Assembly: GCA_964448935.1 (NCBI GenBank)
Contig: CAYVBE010000084.1
Location: forward strand, 1-16,045
From: CAYVBE01 sp964448935
GTDB lineage: Bacteria > Planctomycetota > Brocadiia > SM23-32
DNA: 16,045 nt
Direction of reading: 5' to 3'
In this document: piece by piece, positions 1 through 6,352 of the stretch
Layout: each line of letters opens with the position of its first letter
How positions within the stretch are numbered: the first letter of the stretch is position 1
Notes under the pieces: model-generated
Told to the model about the DNA's origin: nothing
The model's database searches: none
The model's input: only the letters and a program-made list of their open reading frames with translations
Program-made: the position numbers and the translations under genes

Positions 1-57
1 CGCCCCCAAAAAAAGTCCAAAAAACCGGAGTTTCTGCTAAACTGCGGAACTTGGGGT

Positions 58-137
58 AGCGTCCGTTGCCGTTCTCGACTTTTTCCTTTCTACTGCTCTC
101 CTGCTCTACCAACTTTTCGCAGCTGCGAAAAGTTGGT
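58..137 (-). repeat. tRNA-Pro 3'-flank repeat: 30-bp palindrome plus purine-rich tail
   Basis: Read on the minus strand, the tRNA-Pro ends in ACCA and the same four bases open a perfect 30-bp palindrome (108-137, 15-base half sites, centre between 122 and 123). The tail AGAGCAGGAGAG follows at 107-96, and then a 19-base block starting GAGAACGGCAACGG at 76-58. Both tail blocks recur 3' of the initiator tRNA (8022-8033 and 8031-8049). The AGAGCAGGAGAG block recurs again at 9984-9995. The stem sequence differs from that in the fMet copy (CTTTTCGCAG here, a run of T there) while the pairing is kept, so the structure is conserved rather than the sequence. No T-run follows the stem, so it is not a classical terminator. 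Positions 1-57 hold A- and C-rich sequence with no gene. Confidence 0.8.
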
Positions 138-211
138 CGGGGCGCCCGGATTTGAACCGGGGACCTCGTGGTCCCAAACCACGCGCGCTAGCCAGGCTGC
201 GCTACGCCCCG
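134..211 (-). tRNA. tRNA-Pro (anticodon TGG), CCA encoded
   Basis: The reverse complement folds as a full cloverleaf. The acceptor stem is CGGGGCG (211-205) pairing with CGCCCCG (144-138), followed by discriminator A and an encoded CCA (136-134). The anticodon stem CGTGG/CCACG encloses the loop TTTGGGA, giving anticodon TGG (proline). The T arm contains GGTTCAAATCC. A TATAAT box (reverse complement of 230-235) lies about 18 bp upstream of the 5' end, with no convincing -35. The gene follows the UroD-like gene on the same strand. Confidence 0.97.
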
Positions 212-229
212 ACCGTCGGAAGGACTACG

Positions 230-235
230 ATTATA
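230..235 (-). promoter_or_regulatory. -10 box for tRNA-Pro
   Basis: A perfect TATAAT on the minus strand, with the tRNA 5' end at 211, would give a very short leader. The best -35 candidate at usual spacing is poor, and a TTGAAG at 254-249 is only 13 bp away. It lies just past the stop of the UroD-like gene. Confidence 0.5.
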
Positions 236-250
236 GCAGACGCTCGCGCT

Positions 251-1309
251 TCAATACCACCCCAGTTCGTATGCGCGCTCGTACATGGCCACGATGTTCT
301 CCGGCGGGCTGATGGCCTGGATGTTGTGGCATGGCGCCAAGATGTAGCCACCGCCTTCGCCGAGTATCCGGATGTTATCCTCGACTTCCCGCCGCACGTC
401 CTCCACGCTCCCGTAGGCCAGCGTCTGCTGGTTGTCCATGGCGCCGTGGAAGATCAGCTCATTCCCGAAGCGCCTCTTCAGCCCCGCGCGGTCCATGTTC
501 TCGCAACGCCACTGGATGGGGTTCAGGACATCTATGCCGGTCTCGATCAGGTCGGGGATGATGTCCATCACCGAGCCGTCGGTGTGACAGAAGACCGCCA
601 CGTCCGCTTCGTGCGCCAGGTCCATCATGCGTTTCATCCGGGGGAGGAGGAACTCGTGGATGTGCTCACGTGACATCAGCAGGCCGTGCTGCGAGCCCAG
701 GTCCTCGGCCACGTAAGAGAAGTCCACCCGCCCGGGTATCTGCTCGTAGATGCGCCGCGTGTACTCGTACCGGAAGTCGAACAGACGGTCCAGGCAGTAA
801 TGCACCATGTCCGGGTTGAGGACCAGGTCCATGAACGCCTGCTCCTGCCCGCGCATGTTCTTGTACGTCAGCAGCGGCTCCGACCCTCCGCCCTGCACCG
901 GCCGGTCGTCCTTGCCGTCCACCTGGTCCGGAATCACGCTGAAGTCGTACCACTCGATGGACGGCCATTCGTAGGCGGCCTCGATCTCCTCGACCGACTC
1001 GCACTCCGCCAGCGGATTGTGGATGCACTCGCGGTAGGTGCCGCCCTCATATTCGACCCGACGGTATCGGCAGCCGTGCACGTCTTCGTCCTCCGGCACG
1101 GGCGGGCCGACGTAGCGCGGGTTGACGTGGATGGGGTTGTCCACGTGCAGTCTCCGCAGTGCCTCGTCCCGGTTCTCGCAACCGAGATGCGCCAGGAGCT
1201 TCTGGGTGGCCTCCCAGGTAGCCCAGTAGTCCATGGGCAGTCGGTCCGGCAGTTCGCCGGCAAGCACCGCCAGCCACCGCTCGCGGGAATTCATGGGGTC
1301 CTTGGACAT
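251..1309 (-). CDS. Uroporphyrinogen decarboxylase-fold protein, probable corrinoid/methyl-transfer type (not HemE)
   Basis: A 352-residue protein of the UroD superfamily (PF01208), a TIM-barrel family that includes the methylcobamide:CoM methyltransferases MtaA and MtbA as well as haem-pathway HemE. It opens with NSRERWLAVLAGELPDRLP, a usual start for non-haem members (NxRERxLAxLxGexPDRvP). The HemE substrate motif near the N-terminus (RQAGR type) is absent, so a haem role is unlikely. Cys and His in FCHTDG (about residues 240-243) and PCHNIQ (about 326-331) sit where zinc ligands occur in MtaA-like enzymes; this is an inference. An in-frame ATG lies 4 codons upstream (1321), but the ATG at 1309 has GGAG 8 bases before it and is preferred. 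It lies 34 bp after the hydroxyacid dehydrogenase gene and is probably co-transcribed with it. The substrate cannot be read from the sequence. Confidence 0.93.
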   Translation of the reverse strand: MSKDPMNSRERWLAVLAGELPDRLPMDYWATWEATQKLLAHLGCENRDEALRRLHVDNPIHVNPRYVGPPVPEDEDVHGCRYRRVEYEGGTYRECIHNPLAECESVEEIEAAYEWPSIEWYDFSVIPDQVDGKDDRPVQGGGSEPLLTYKNMRGQEQAFMDLVLNPDMVHYCLDRLFDFRYEYTRRIYEQIPGRVDFSYVAEDLGSQHGLLMSREHIHEFLLPRMKRMMDLAHEADVAVFCHTDGSVMDIIPDLIETGIDVLNPIQWRCENMDRAGLKRRFGNELIFHGAMDNQQTLAYGSVEDVRREVEDNIRILGEGGGYILAPCHNIQAISPPENIVAMYERAYELGWY

Positions 1310-1343
1310 TGTTCTCTCCATGATCTTGTTCAGTTGTGCCCGC

Positions 1344-2360
1344 CTACCGCACGACTGGTCCGTCGGGTAGTATCTGATTGCGCAGTGCGCCCTCCAGCAG
1401 GCATATCCGTGCGGTCTCGGCGGCCTTGTAGCGCATCTCGCCCCATCCCTGTTGGGAGAACCATGCCACGTGGGGGTTGACGATCAGGCGGCCGCGCAGC
1501 CACGGTTCATCGCGTCGCCAGGAGGACAGCAGCGGATGGTCTTCGGGCGGTTCGGAGGGCAGGACATCCATGGCGGCCGACGCCAGGTGGTCGGTCCGTA
1601 GCGCTTCCTCCAGGCAATCCAGGTCCTTCAGCAGGCCGCCACGCGCCGTGTTGACCAGCGATGCGCCGGCCTTCATGGCGTCGAAGAATGCACCGTTCAC
1701 CATGCCCCGCGTCTCCTCGGTGAGCGGGCAGTGGATGGTGACGATGTCCGCCTGCGACAAGAGGTCTCCCAGCGAGCGCGTGCGTTCGTATCCGACGGCC
1801 TTCTCGTGTCCGGACGGCTTGTAGGGGTCATAGCCGAGCAAGCGGAAACCGAACGGCTTGAGCCGCAGCGCCACGGCCGTGCCGATACGGCCCACGCCGA
1901 TTATGCCGACGCAGCACGCAGAGGTTCGCTGCTGCGACTTCAGACGGTGCTCCTGCCAGCCGGTCTCGTAACAGCGGCAGGCACGGTCGTAGCGCACCGT
2001 GTTTCGTTGGAGGGCTAAGATCATGGCGCAGGCGGCGTCGGCCACCTCCTCGGTGCCGTAATCGGGCGTGTTGCAGAAGGGGATGTGCGCGCCGGTGAGG
2101 GCTTCCACATCAACCGTGTCATAGCCCACGCCGTAGCGGATGACGATCCTGCAGTTCTGCAGAAACGGGATGAGGTCGTCATCAATCGGGTAGTGCCAGA
2201 CCAGCAGCGCATCCGCCGCACGCCACGAGCGACCGTCCTCTGCGGTATCGCCCAGGAACACGAATTCGGCCTCCGGAAAGGCCTGCTGCTCGATATCCGC
2301 CGGGGGCTGGATGTAGTCAGTGATGCCGACCGTCCAGTGTGTCTCCTTGCCGTCTGCCAT
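1344..2360 (-). CDS. D-isomer-specific 2-hydroxyacid dehydrogenase (CtBP/phosphoglycerate dehydrogenase-like)
   Basis: A 338-residue NAD-dependent 2-hydroxyacid dehydrogenase, a usual length for the family, which interconverts 2-oxoacids and D-2-hydroxyacids in the cytoplasm. The N-terminal half carries RYGVGYDTVDV (about 75-85) and NTPDYGTEEVAD (97-108). The Rossmann segment is VGIIGVGRIG (151-160), with a ribose-binding Asp in GYDPY (about 178). The catalytic set is complete: Arg in ARGG (240), Glu in PSEPP (270) and His in NPHVAW (297). The RYGVGYD...PDYGTEEVAD pattern is typical of CtBP-like sugar-acid or glyoxylate-type members. It is the first gene of a minus-strand pair with the UroD-like gene. 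No strong Shine-Dalgarno precedes the ATG at 2360. A LacI-type operator-like site lies 34-47 bp upstream, which would fit control by a sugar-responsive repressor. The substrate is unknown. Confidence 0.95.
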   Translation of the reverse strand: MADGKETHWTVGITDYIQPPADIEQQAFPEAEFVFLGDTAEDGRSWRAADALLVWHYPIDDDLIPFLQNCRIVIRYGVGYDTVDVEALTGAHIPFCNTPDYGTEEVADAACAMILALQRNTVRYDRACRCYETGWQEHRLKSQQRTSACCVGIIGVGRIGTAVALRLKPFGFRLLGYDPYKPSGHEKAVGYERTRSLGDLLSQADIVTIHCPLTEETRGMVNGAFFDAMKAGASLVNTARGGLLKDLDCLEEALRTDHLASAAMDVLPSEPPEDHPLLSSWRRDEPWLRGRLIVNPHVAWFSQQGWGEMRYKAAETARICLLEGALRNQILPDGPVVR

Positions 2361-2393
2361 CGTGTCTTTGTCCGAATAAGTGCCATCGTTGTT

Positions 2394-2407
2394 TGTGAGC
2401 GCTTACG
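2394..2407. promoter_or_regulatory. LacI/GalR-family operator-like semi-palindrome
   Basis: TGTGAGC|GCTTACG is a 14-bp imperfect palindrome (5 of 7 arm positions symmetric) with the central CG of LacI/CcpA-type operators (TGnnAnCGnnnnC). It sits 34-47 bp upstream of the hydroxyacid dehydrogenase start, in the intergenic region shared with the divergent UroD-like gene. No LacI-type regulator gene is in the window, so the regulator is an inference. Confidence 0.4.
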
Positions 2408-2514
2408 ATATGCGGTGGCAGGGGCCGTTTCAAGTGCGTTCGCCGGTCGTCCGCCGCAGAGAACGGCGAGATTGCCGCCGGGGCCTGCGGCCCCCTGCAA
2501 TGACAGGCCGGCGG

Positions 2515-2542
2515 TTGCCTGCAGCGCCTCGTCCGGTATAAT
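2515..2542 (+). promoter_or_regulatory. Promoter of the second UroD-like gene
   Basis: TTGCCT (2515-2520), a 16-bp spacer and a perfect TATAAT (2537-2542) give a leader of roughly 40 bases before the ATG at 2589. A GC hairpin (GGGGCC/GGCCCC, 2480-2494) just upstream has no T-run. Confidence 0.6.
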
Positions 2543-2588
2543 CTGCGGTCCTTAGCCCGTTGCGCTGTGTTCTCTGCTGGAGACGACC

Positions 2589-3665
2589 ATGCCGACACCG
2601 CTGGAGCGGATTGATTTTGAGCTTCGCAAGGAACGTTTTGACGCCTACTGGCGGGGCGAGGTGCCGGACCGGCCGCTGGTGGCCATCACCTGCCCGCGGG
2701 ACGAGCAGACTCCCCGCGATTTTCCCGTTCCGGACACCGTCCGCGCCCGGTGGACCGACGTCGAGTACCAGCGCAATCAGGCCGTCTGGAGTACCGAGAA
2801 CACCTGTTACCTGGGCGACAGCCTGCCGTTCGTGCTGCCGAACCTGGGGCCGGACTCCTTCTCCGCCTTCCTCGGGGCGGACCTAAGGTTCGTGGACGAC
2901 GGAACGTCGTGGGTGGAGCCGTGCGTGGACGACCTGGCCGAATTCACTCCGCAGTTCGACCGATCGAACGATTGGTGGCGTCTGATGTGCGAGTTGATTG
3001 ACGCCCTGGGCGAGGCCGGGGAAGGGCACTTTCTGGTGGGCGTGCCCGACCTACACGGCGGCGGGGACTCGTTGGCCGCGTTGCGGCACCCGGACAGGCT
3101 GGCCCTGGACCTGTACGACAAACCCGACGAAGTCCAGCGCATCATGCGCGACCTGACGCGCATCTACAAGGAGATCGTGGACGAATACTGCGGTCAGATA
3201 GAGAAGTTCCAGGACGGCCACACCACGTGGCTGCACGCCTATTCGCGCGGCCGCTACACCGCGCTGCAGAATGATTTCTCGGGTCTGATATCGCCGGAGA
3301 TGTTCGCGGAGTTCTTCCTGGACGACATCCGGGAACTGGCCGATTACCTGGACAACTCGCTTTATCACCTGGACGGTCCCATCGCCATCGGCAACCTGCC
3401 GTATCTGCTGGAGGTGGGGGAGCTGGACGGCATTCAGTGGACTCCCGGCGCCGGCGCGAAGCCGATGCGGGAATGGACCGGCCTGTGCCGGCGGGTGCTG
3501 GAGGCCGGCAAGTGCCTCTACATCGGCTGCCCGGCGCGCGACCTGATGGAAATACTCCGCGCGCTGCCGCATGAGGGCCTGTTCGTCGCCACGGGCACGG
3601 AAAGCGAGGCGTCCGGGCGCCGGCTGATGGAGCAGGTGGAGGAGGAATTCGGCACGGGCCACTGA
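2589..3665 (+). CDS. Uroporphyrinogen decarboxylase-fold protein (non-haem subgroup)
   Basis: A 358-residue protein with the length and layout of the distant UroD-like proteins often found in multiple copies in environmental bacteria. The start at 2589 has GGAG 8 bases upstream. Visible landmarks are GVPDLHGGGDSLAALR (151-166), HAYSRGRYTALQNDFSGLISPEMFAEFF (216-243), YHLDGP (259-264), GIQWTPGAG (281-289) and a C-terminal segment ending near residue 335 with LFVATGTESE. The HLDGP and IQWTPG pair corresponds to the barrel strands that carry the HxxG and IQW-type motifs in MtaA-like relatives, but clear zinc-ligand Cys residues are not evident. It is only distantly similar to the UroD-like protein at 251-1309, so the two are not a recent duplication. 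It has its own promoter and stands divergent from the dehydrogenase operon. The function is inferred only at family level: methyl transfer or an uncharacterised reaction. Confidence 0.9.
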   Translation: MPTPLERIDFELRKERFDAYWRGEVPDRPLVAITCPRDEQTPRDFPVPDTVRARWTDVEYQRNQAVWSTENTCYLGDSLPFVLPNLGPDSFSAFLGADLRFVDDGTSWVEPCVDDLAEFTPQFDRSNDWWRLMCELIDALGEAGEGHFLVGVPDLHGGGDSLAALRHPDRLALDLYDKPDEVQRIMRDLTRIYKEIVDEYCGQIEKFQDGHTTWLHAYSRGRYTALQNDFSGLISPEMFAEFFLDDIRELADYLDNSLYHLDGPIAIGNLPYLLEVGELDGIQWTPGAGAKPMREWTGLCRRVLEAGKCLYIGCPARDLMEILRALPHEGLFVATGTESEASGRRLMEQVEEEFGTGH

Positions 3666-3666
3666 T

Positions 3667-3695
3667 TTGCACCCCGCCGGCGCCTCCGGTATAAT
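3667..3695 (+). promoter_or_regulatory. Promoter of the TPR protein gene
   Basis: TTGCAC (3667-3672), a 17-bp spacer and a perfect TATAAT (3690-3695) begin only 2 bases after the stop of the upstream gene. The 10 bases around the -10 (TCCGGTATAAT) repeat the -10 context of the previous gene. Confidence 0.7.
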
Positions 3696-3716
3696 CCCTG
3701 TCTTCCCCTTTTGCCG

Positions 3717-4499
3717 ATGGGATTCCCTATGCGTGAGCAGCGACAAGACCAGGAACGCGCGCCCGAGCATGACGAGATAACCGAGGCGCTCCTGAACCTC
3801 TTCGGCTTCCTGCGCGAGCGCGGCCTGCAGATAGCGCTCGTCCTGGGCGTCCTTCTGGTGGCCGTGCTGTCCTACCGCTGGCACGTCGCGCAGAAGAGCG
3901 CGATGGAACAGCAGGCGTGGGGCGCGCTGAGCGGGATGCCCTCCGGCGCGCTTTTGGCCAGAATCCCGCCGGAAGCGGAGACCGACTACCTGGCGCCCGC
4001 TCGCCAGGTGGCCGAAGGCGGCACCTCCGCCGCGCCCTGGGCTCTCAACCTGCTGGGCTCTGCGCTGGCCAACCAGGGCCGGTGGCAGGAAGCCGCCGAA
4101 GCGTATCAAGAACTGTTTAAACGCTTCCCGAAGAGTGAAGCGGCCGACGCCGCGCTGCCCGGCTACGCGGCCGTGCTGGAGGCCACCGAACAGTACGACA
4201 AAGCGGCGGAGCAGTACACGCGGCTTGCGGAGCAGAGCGCCGCCTTCTTCTACATAGACGCCGGCCGCTGCCGCGAGCTGGCCGGCCAGGTGGAGGAGGC
4301 CGTCAGCGCCTACGAGACATTCGTCGAACAAGACGGCGACGAGGATATGATGCAGGTAGCCCGCGGTCGCGTGAGGGACCTCAGACAGGGGAAGACGCTC
4401 AGCCTGCCCGAACCGCCGCCGGAGGCAGAGCCCGAGCCGCCGCGCGAAACCACCGAACCTGCAACCGGGCCTGCCGAGGCCGAAAACCCGGAAGAATAG
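3717..4499 (+). CDS. Membrane-anchored tetratricopeptide-repeat protein (YfgM/TPR_21-like)
   Basis: About 260 residues: a short charged cytoplasmic N-terminus, one transmembrane helix (GLQIALVLGVLLVAVLSYRW, about 30 residues in), then helical repeats outside the membrane. TPR-like units are seen in ALNLLGSALANQGRWQEAAEAYQELFKRFP, in the next repeat around YAAVLEATEQYDKAAEQY, and in AGRCRELAGQVEEAVSAYETFVE. The last 30 residues are Pro/Glu-rich (LPEPPPEAEPEPP) and probably disordered. The layout matches YfgM-like proteins that assist envelope protein folding or the Sec/BAM pathways, but in many bacteria such proteins are uncharacterised. The start is uncertain: TTG 3711, ATG 3717 and ATG 3729 are in frame. 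No clear Shine-Dalgarno is present, and GGGA at 3719-3722 would favour 3729. It has its own promoter. Confidence 0.85.
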   Translation: MGFPMREQRQDQERAPEHDEITEALLNLFGFLRERGLQIALVLGVLLVAVLSYRWHVAQKSAMEQQAWGALSGMPSGALLARIPPEAETDYLAPARQVAEGGTSAAPWALNLLGSALANQGRWQEAAEAYQELFKRFPKSEAADAALPGYAAVLEATEQYDKAAEQYTRLAEQSAAFFYIDAGRCRELAGQVEEAVSAYETFVEQDGDEDMMQVARGRVRDLRQGKTLSLPEPPPEAEPEPPRETTEPATGPAEAENPEE

Positions 4500-4512
4500 C
4501 CCGGCCCCGGCT

Positions 4513-4542
4513 TTGACAGCCGGTGCGAGCGATTGGTAGACT
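4513..4542 (+). promoter_or_regulatory. Promoter of the corrinoid protein gene
   Basis: TTGACA (4513-4518), an 18-bp spacer and TAGACT (4537-4542). The -35 lies in the loop of a CCGGCT/AGCCGG hairpin (4507-4523) formed just after the TPR gene stop. The leader to the ATG at 4608 is about 60 bases and ends with a GGAG ribosome-binding site. Confidence 0.55.
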
Positions 4543-4607
4543 GCTTGCTTAGTGCACAGTCTGCGAACGTTATTTTTCAGTACTCCTGACCTACGGAGAA
4601 GTGGACC

Positions 4608-5234
4608 ATGGCCGACATGGAAGCTCTGGCGGAAGCCCTCATCAAGGGCGATCGTGACACGGTAGTTGCGCTGGTCGAGGAAGCGCTCGACGAGGGCGTT
4701 GATCCGCAGACCATCCTGGACGAGGGTCTTATCGCGGGCATGGACGTGGTGGGCCGCAAGTTCAAGAACAACGAATTCTACGTGCCCGAGGTCCTGATCG
4801 CCGCCCGCGCCATGAATGCCGGGATGGATCCGCTGGAGCCGAAGCTGGCCGAGAGTGGCGCCAGGCCCGCCGCCACCATCGTGCTGGGCACCGTCAAGGG
4901 CGACCTGCACGATATCGGCAAGAACCTGGTGGGCATGATGCTGAAGGGCGGCGGCCTGAAGGTCGTGGACGCCGGCATTGACGTCCCCCCCGAGCGCTTC
5001 GTGGAACTGGTACAGGAGAACGAAGCCGAGATCCTGGGCCTTTCGGCTCTGCTGACCACCACTATGCCGCAGATGGCCACCGTGATTGAGGCCATCAAGG
5101 AAGCCGGACTGGATGTGAAGACCATGATCGGCGGCGCGCCCATCACGCAGGACTACGCGGACGAGATCGGCGCCGACGGCTACGCTCCCGACGCCGCCTC
5201 CGCCGTGGACCTCGCGCGCGAACTCTCGGCGTAA
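4608..5234 (+). CDS. Methyltransferase cognate corrinoid protein (B12-binding)
   Basis: A 208-residue protein with the two-domain build of MtaC/MtbC/MttC-type corrinoid proteins. The helical cap domain (PF02607) spans about residues 1-85, with the typical LxxGL..GM..VGxxF..xEfyvPevLiaArAM pattern (LDEGLIAGMDVVGRKFKNNE, then FYVPEVLIAARAM). The Rossmann-like B12 domain (PF02310) follows. The lower cobalt ligand is His101 in DLHDIGKN (99-106, the DxHxxG motif), followed by SALLTT (146-151) and GGAP (175-178), which line the nucleotide tail. Such proteins accept a methyl group from a substrate-specific methyltransferase and pass it to a UroD-fold or pterin methyltransferase in the cytoplasm. Neither a substrate methyltransferase nor an activator is adjacent, although two UroD-like genes lie within 5 kb. 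It has its own promoter and a strong terminator, so it is transcribed alone. Confidence 0.97.
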   Translation: MADMEALAEALIKGDRDTVVALVEEALDEGVDPQTILDEGLIAGMDVVGRKFKNNEFYVPEVLIAARAMNAGMDPLEPKLAESGARPAATIVLGTVKGDLHDIGKNLVGMMLKGGGLKVVDAGIDVPPERFVELVQENEAEILGLSALLTTTMPQMATVIEAIKEAGLDVKTMIGGAPITQDYADEIGADGYAPDAASAVDLARELSA

Positions 5235-5262
5235 GGAAGCATTCACTACGATTGCCGTCCAC

Positions 5263-5295
5263 ACACCCCGGCCTTCCCGGTCGGGGTGTTTTTTT
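5263..5295 (+). terminator. Rho-independent terminator after the corrinoid gene
   Basis: The stem ACACCCCG (5263-5270) pairs with CGGGGTGT (5282-5289), with an 11-base loop, and leads into a run of T to 5295. It lies 29 bp after the stop codon. Confidence 0.9.
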
Positions 5296-5307
5296 GGCCC
5301 TAAGGCG

Positions 5308-5337
5308 TTGAACCGGCCCGCTACCTTCCGTTATAAC
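5308..5337 (+). promoter_or_regulatory. Promoter of the cyclophilin-like gene
   Basis: TTGAAC (5308-5313), an 18-bp spacer and TATAAC (5332-5337) directly follow the terminator. Transcription would start near 5344, which excludes the upstream in-frame TTG at 5308 as a start codon. Confidence 0.6.
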
Positions 5338-5376
5338 CGTCCACCGGGCGAGACTTTCCCGAGACAGGAGAATACC

Positions 5377-5757
5377 GTGCATTCGATCGTCATTGAGGTG
5401 GGCGGGGACGAGTTCCGCGGCGTGCTGAGCGACGAGCATTCCCCGGAGACGTGCGCGCGCATCGTGGATGCGCTCCCGCTGGAGTCCATCGCCAGGCAAT
5501 GGGGCGACGAGATATATTTCGAGATCCCCGTGGAGACGGGCCCCGAGAACGCCCGCGACACCGTCAGCAAGGGAGACCTGGCCTTCTGGCCGGCGGGCAA
5601 TTGCTTCTGCATCTTTTACGGCAAGACGCCCATGAGCCCGTCCGCCGAGGAGATCGTCCCCGCCTCTCCGGTGAATGTGGTCGGACGCGTTGAGGATTAC
5701 GAGGGGCTCAAAGCGCACGGCCCGGGCGAATCCGTGACGGTGCGACTGGACGACTGA
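5377..5757 (+). CDS. Cyclophilin-like fold protein (PF04126/TM1367 family)
   Basis: A 126-residue protein. The start is taken as GTG at 5377, preceded by AGGAG at 5366-5370; an upstream in-frame reading would begin inside the promoter. The sequence carries the hallmarks of the small cyclophilin-like beta-barrel family: WGDEIYFEIPV in the middle, GDLAFWPAGNCFCIFYGKTPMS (about residues 67-88), then VNVVGRVEDYEGL and a C-terminal VTVRLDD. Structures from this family resemble a minimal cyclophilin barrel, but prolyl isomerase activity is not established and the cellular role is unknown. It is followed after 44 bp by the acetyltransferase gene, with a GC hairpin lacking a T-run between them (GCGCGGC/GCCGCGC, 5760-5777). 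The two could share a transcript. Confidence 0.88.
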   Translation: MHSIVIEVGGDEFRGVLSDEHSPETCARIVDALPLESIARQWGDEIYFEIPVETGPENARDTVSKGDLAFWPAGNCFCIFYGKTPMSPSAEEIVPASPVNVVGRVEDYEGLKAHGPGESVTVRLDD

Positions 5758-5801
5758 CCGCGCGGCTCCGGCCGCGCTCAACGGCATGAGGAAGACGTCC
5801 G

Positions 5802-6281
5802 ATGGGACAGGAGTGTCGTATCCGCAAATACCGCAGGCGCGACCGCGAGGCCGTTATGCGCATCACGGCCGCAGGTTTCGGCGGTTTCTGCCTGGACTGG
5901 AACATCGAGCAGCACTTCGGCGAGCTGGCCGGCAGCACCTGGCAGGAACGCAAGTGCGCCGGTGTGGACTACGACCTGGCCCGAAACCCCGAGCACACGC
6001 TGGTCGCCCAGATAGACGGCGAGGTGGTGGGTTACCTCTGCGGTCGCGTCTATCGGACCAGGTCCCTGGGCCACGTGGCCAACATGGCCGTCCACCCGGA
6101 CCACCAGGACCGGGGAGTGGGGAAGGCGCTGCTGAGCGCCGCACTGGACCACTTCCGCGACTGCGGGCTGGAGTACGTGCGGATCGAGACCCTGGAGCAG
6201 AACTACAAGACGCGCAAACTCTACCCCTCGTTCGGATTCGAGGAGGTGGGCCGCCAGGTCTTCTATTTCCGCGAACTGTGA
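5802..6281 (+). CDS. GNAT-family N-acetyltransferase (RimI-like)
   Basis: A 159-residue acetyltransferase of the GNAT fold, the usual single-domain length. Residues 69-82 (VAQIDGEVVGYLCG) form the beta-hairpin before the acetyl-CoA site, HVANMAVHPDHQDRGVGKALL (91-111) contains the Q/RxxGxG/A pyrophosphate loop (R104, G105, G107), and LYPSFGFEEVGRQVFYF (140-156) is the conserved C-terminal Y..GF segment. The organisation suggests RimI-like acetylation of a protein N-terminus or a small amine, but the substrate is unknown. The ATG at 5802 has GAGGA about 9 bases upstream. A longer open frame beginning at 5786 in another register overlaps this gene and is a shadow. Confidence 0.93.
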   Translation: MGQECRIRKYRRRDREAVMRITAAGFGGFCLDWNIEQHFGELAGSTWQERKCAGVDYDLARNPEHTLVAQIDGEVVGYLCGRVYRTRSLGHVANMAVHPDHQDRGVGKALLSAALDHFRDCGLEYVRIETLEQNYKTRKLYPSFGFEEVGRQVFYFREL

Positions 6282-6287
6282 CTCTTT

Positions 6288-6316
6288 TTGACACAACCGG
6301 CCCGTTACTGTACGAT
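6288..6316 (+). promoter_or_regulatory. Promoter of the small uncharacterised gene
   Basis: TTGACA (6288-6293), exactly 17 bp, then TACGAT (6311-6316), starting 6 bases after the acetyltransferase stop. This shows that translation of the downstream frame starts at 6353 and not upstream. Confidence 0.8.
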
Positions 6317-6352
6317 TATGGGCGGAGCGAGAACTACAGACCCGGAGCACCG

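Noticed and set aside
251..1309. HemE (haem biosynthesis) assignment for the UroD-like proteins
   Set aside because: The N-terminal HemE substrate motif is missing in both proteins and no haem genes are nearby.
3051..5264. 737-codon open frame on the minus strand
   Set aside because: It lies antisense to the UroD-like, TPR and corrinoid genes, whose families, promoters and ribosome-binding sites are clear. The frame is open because of GC-rich third-position bias, and its translation shows no domain.
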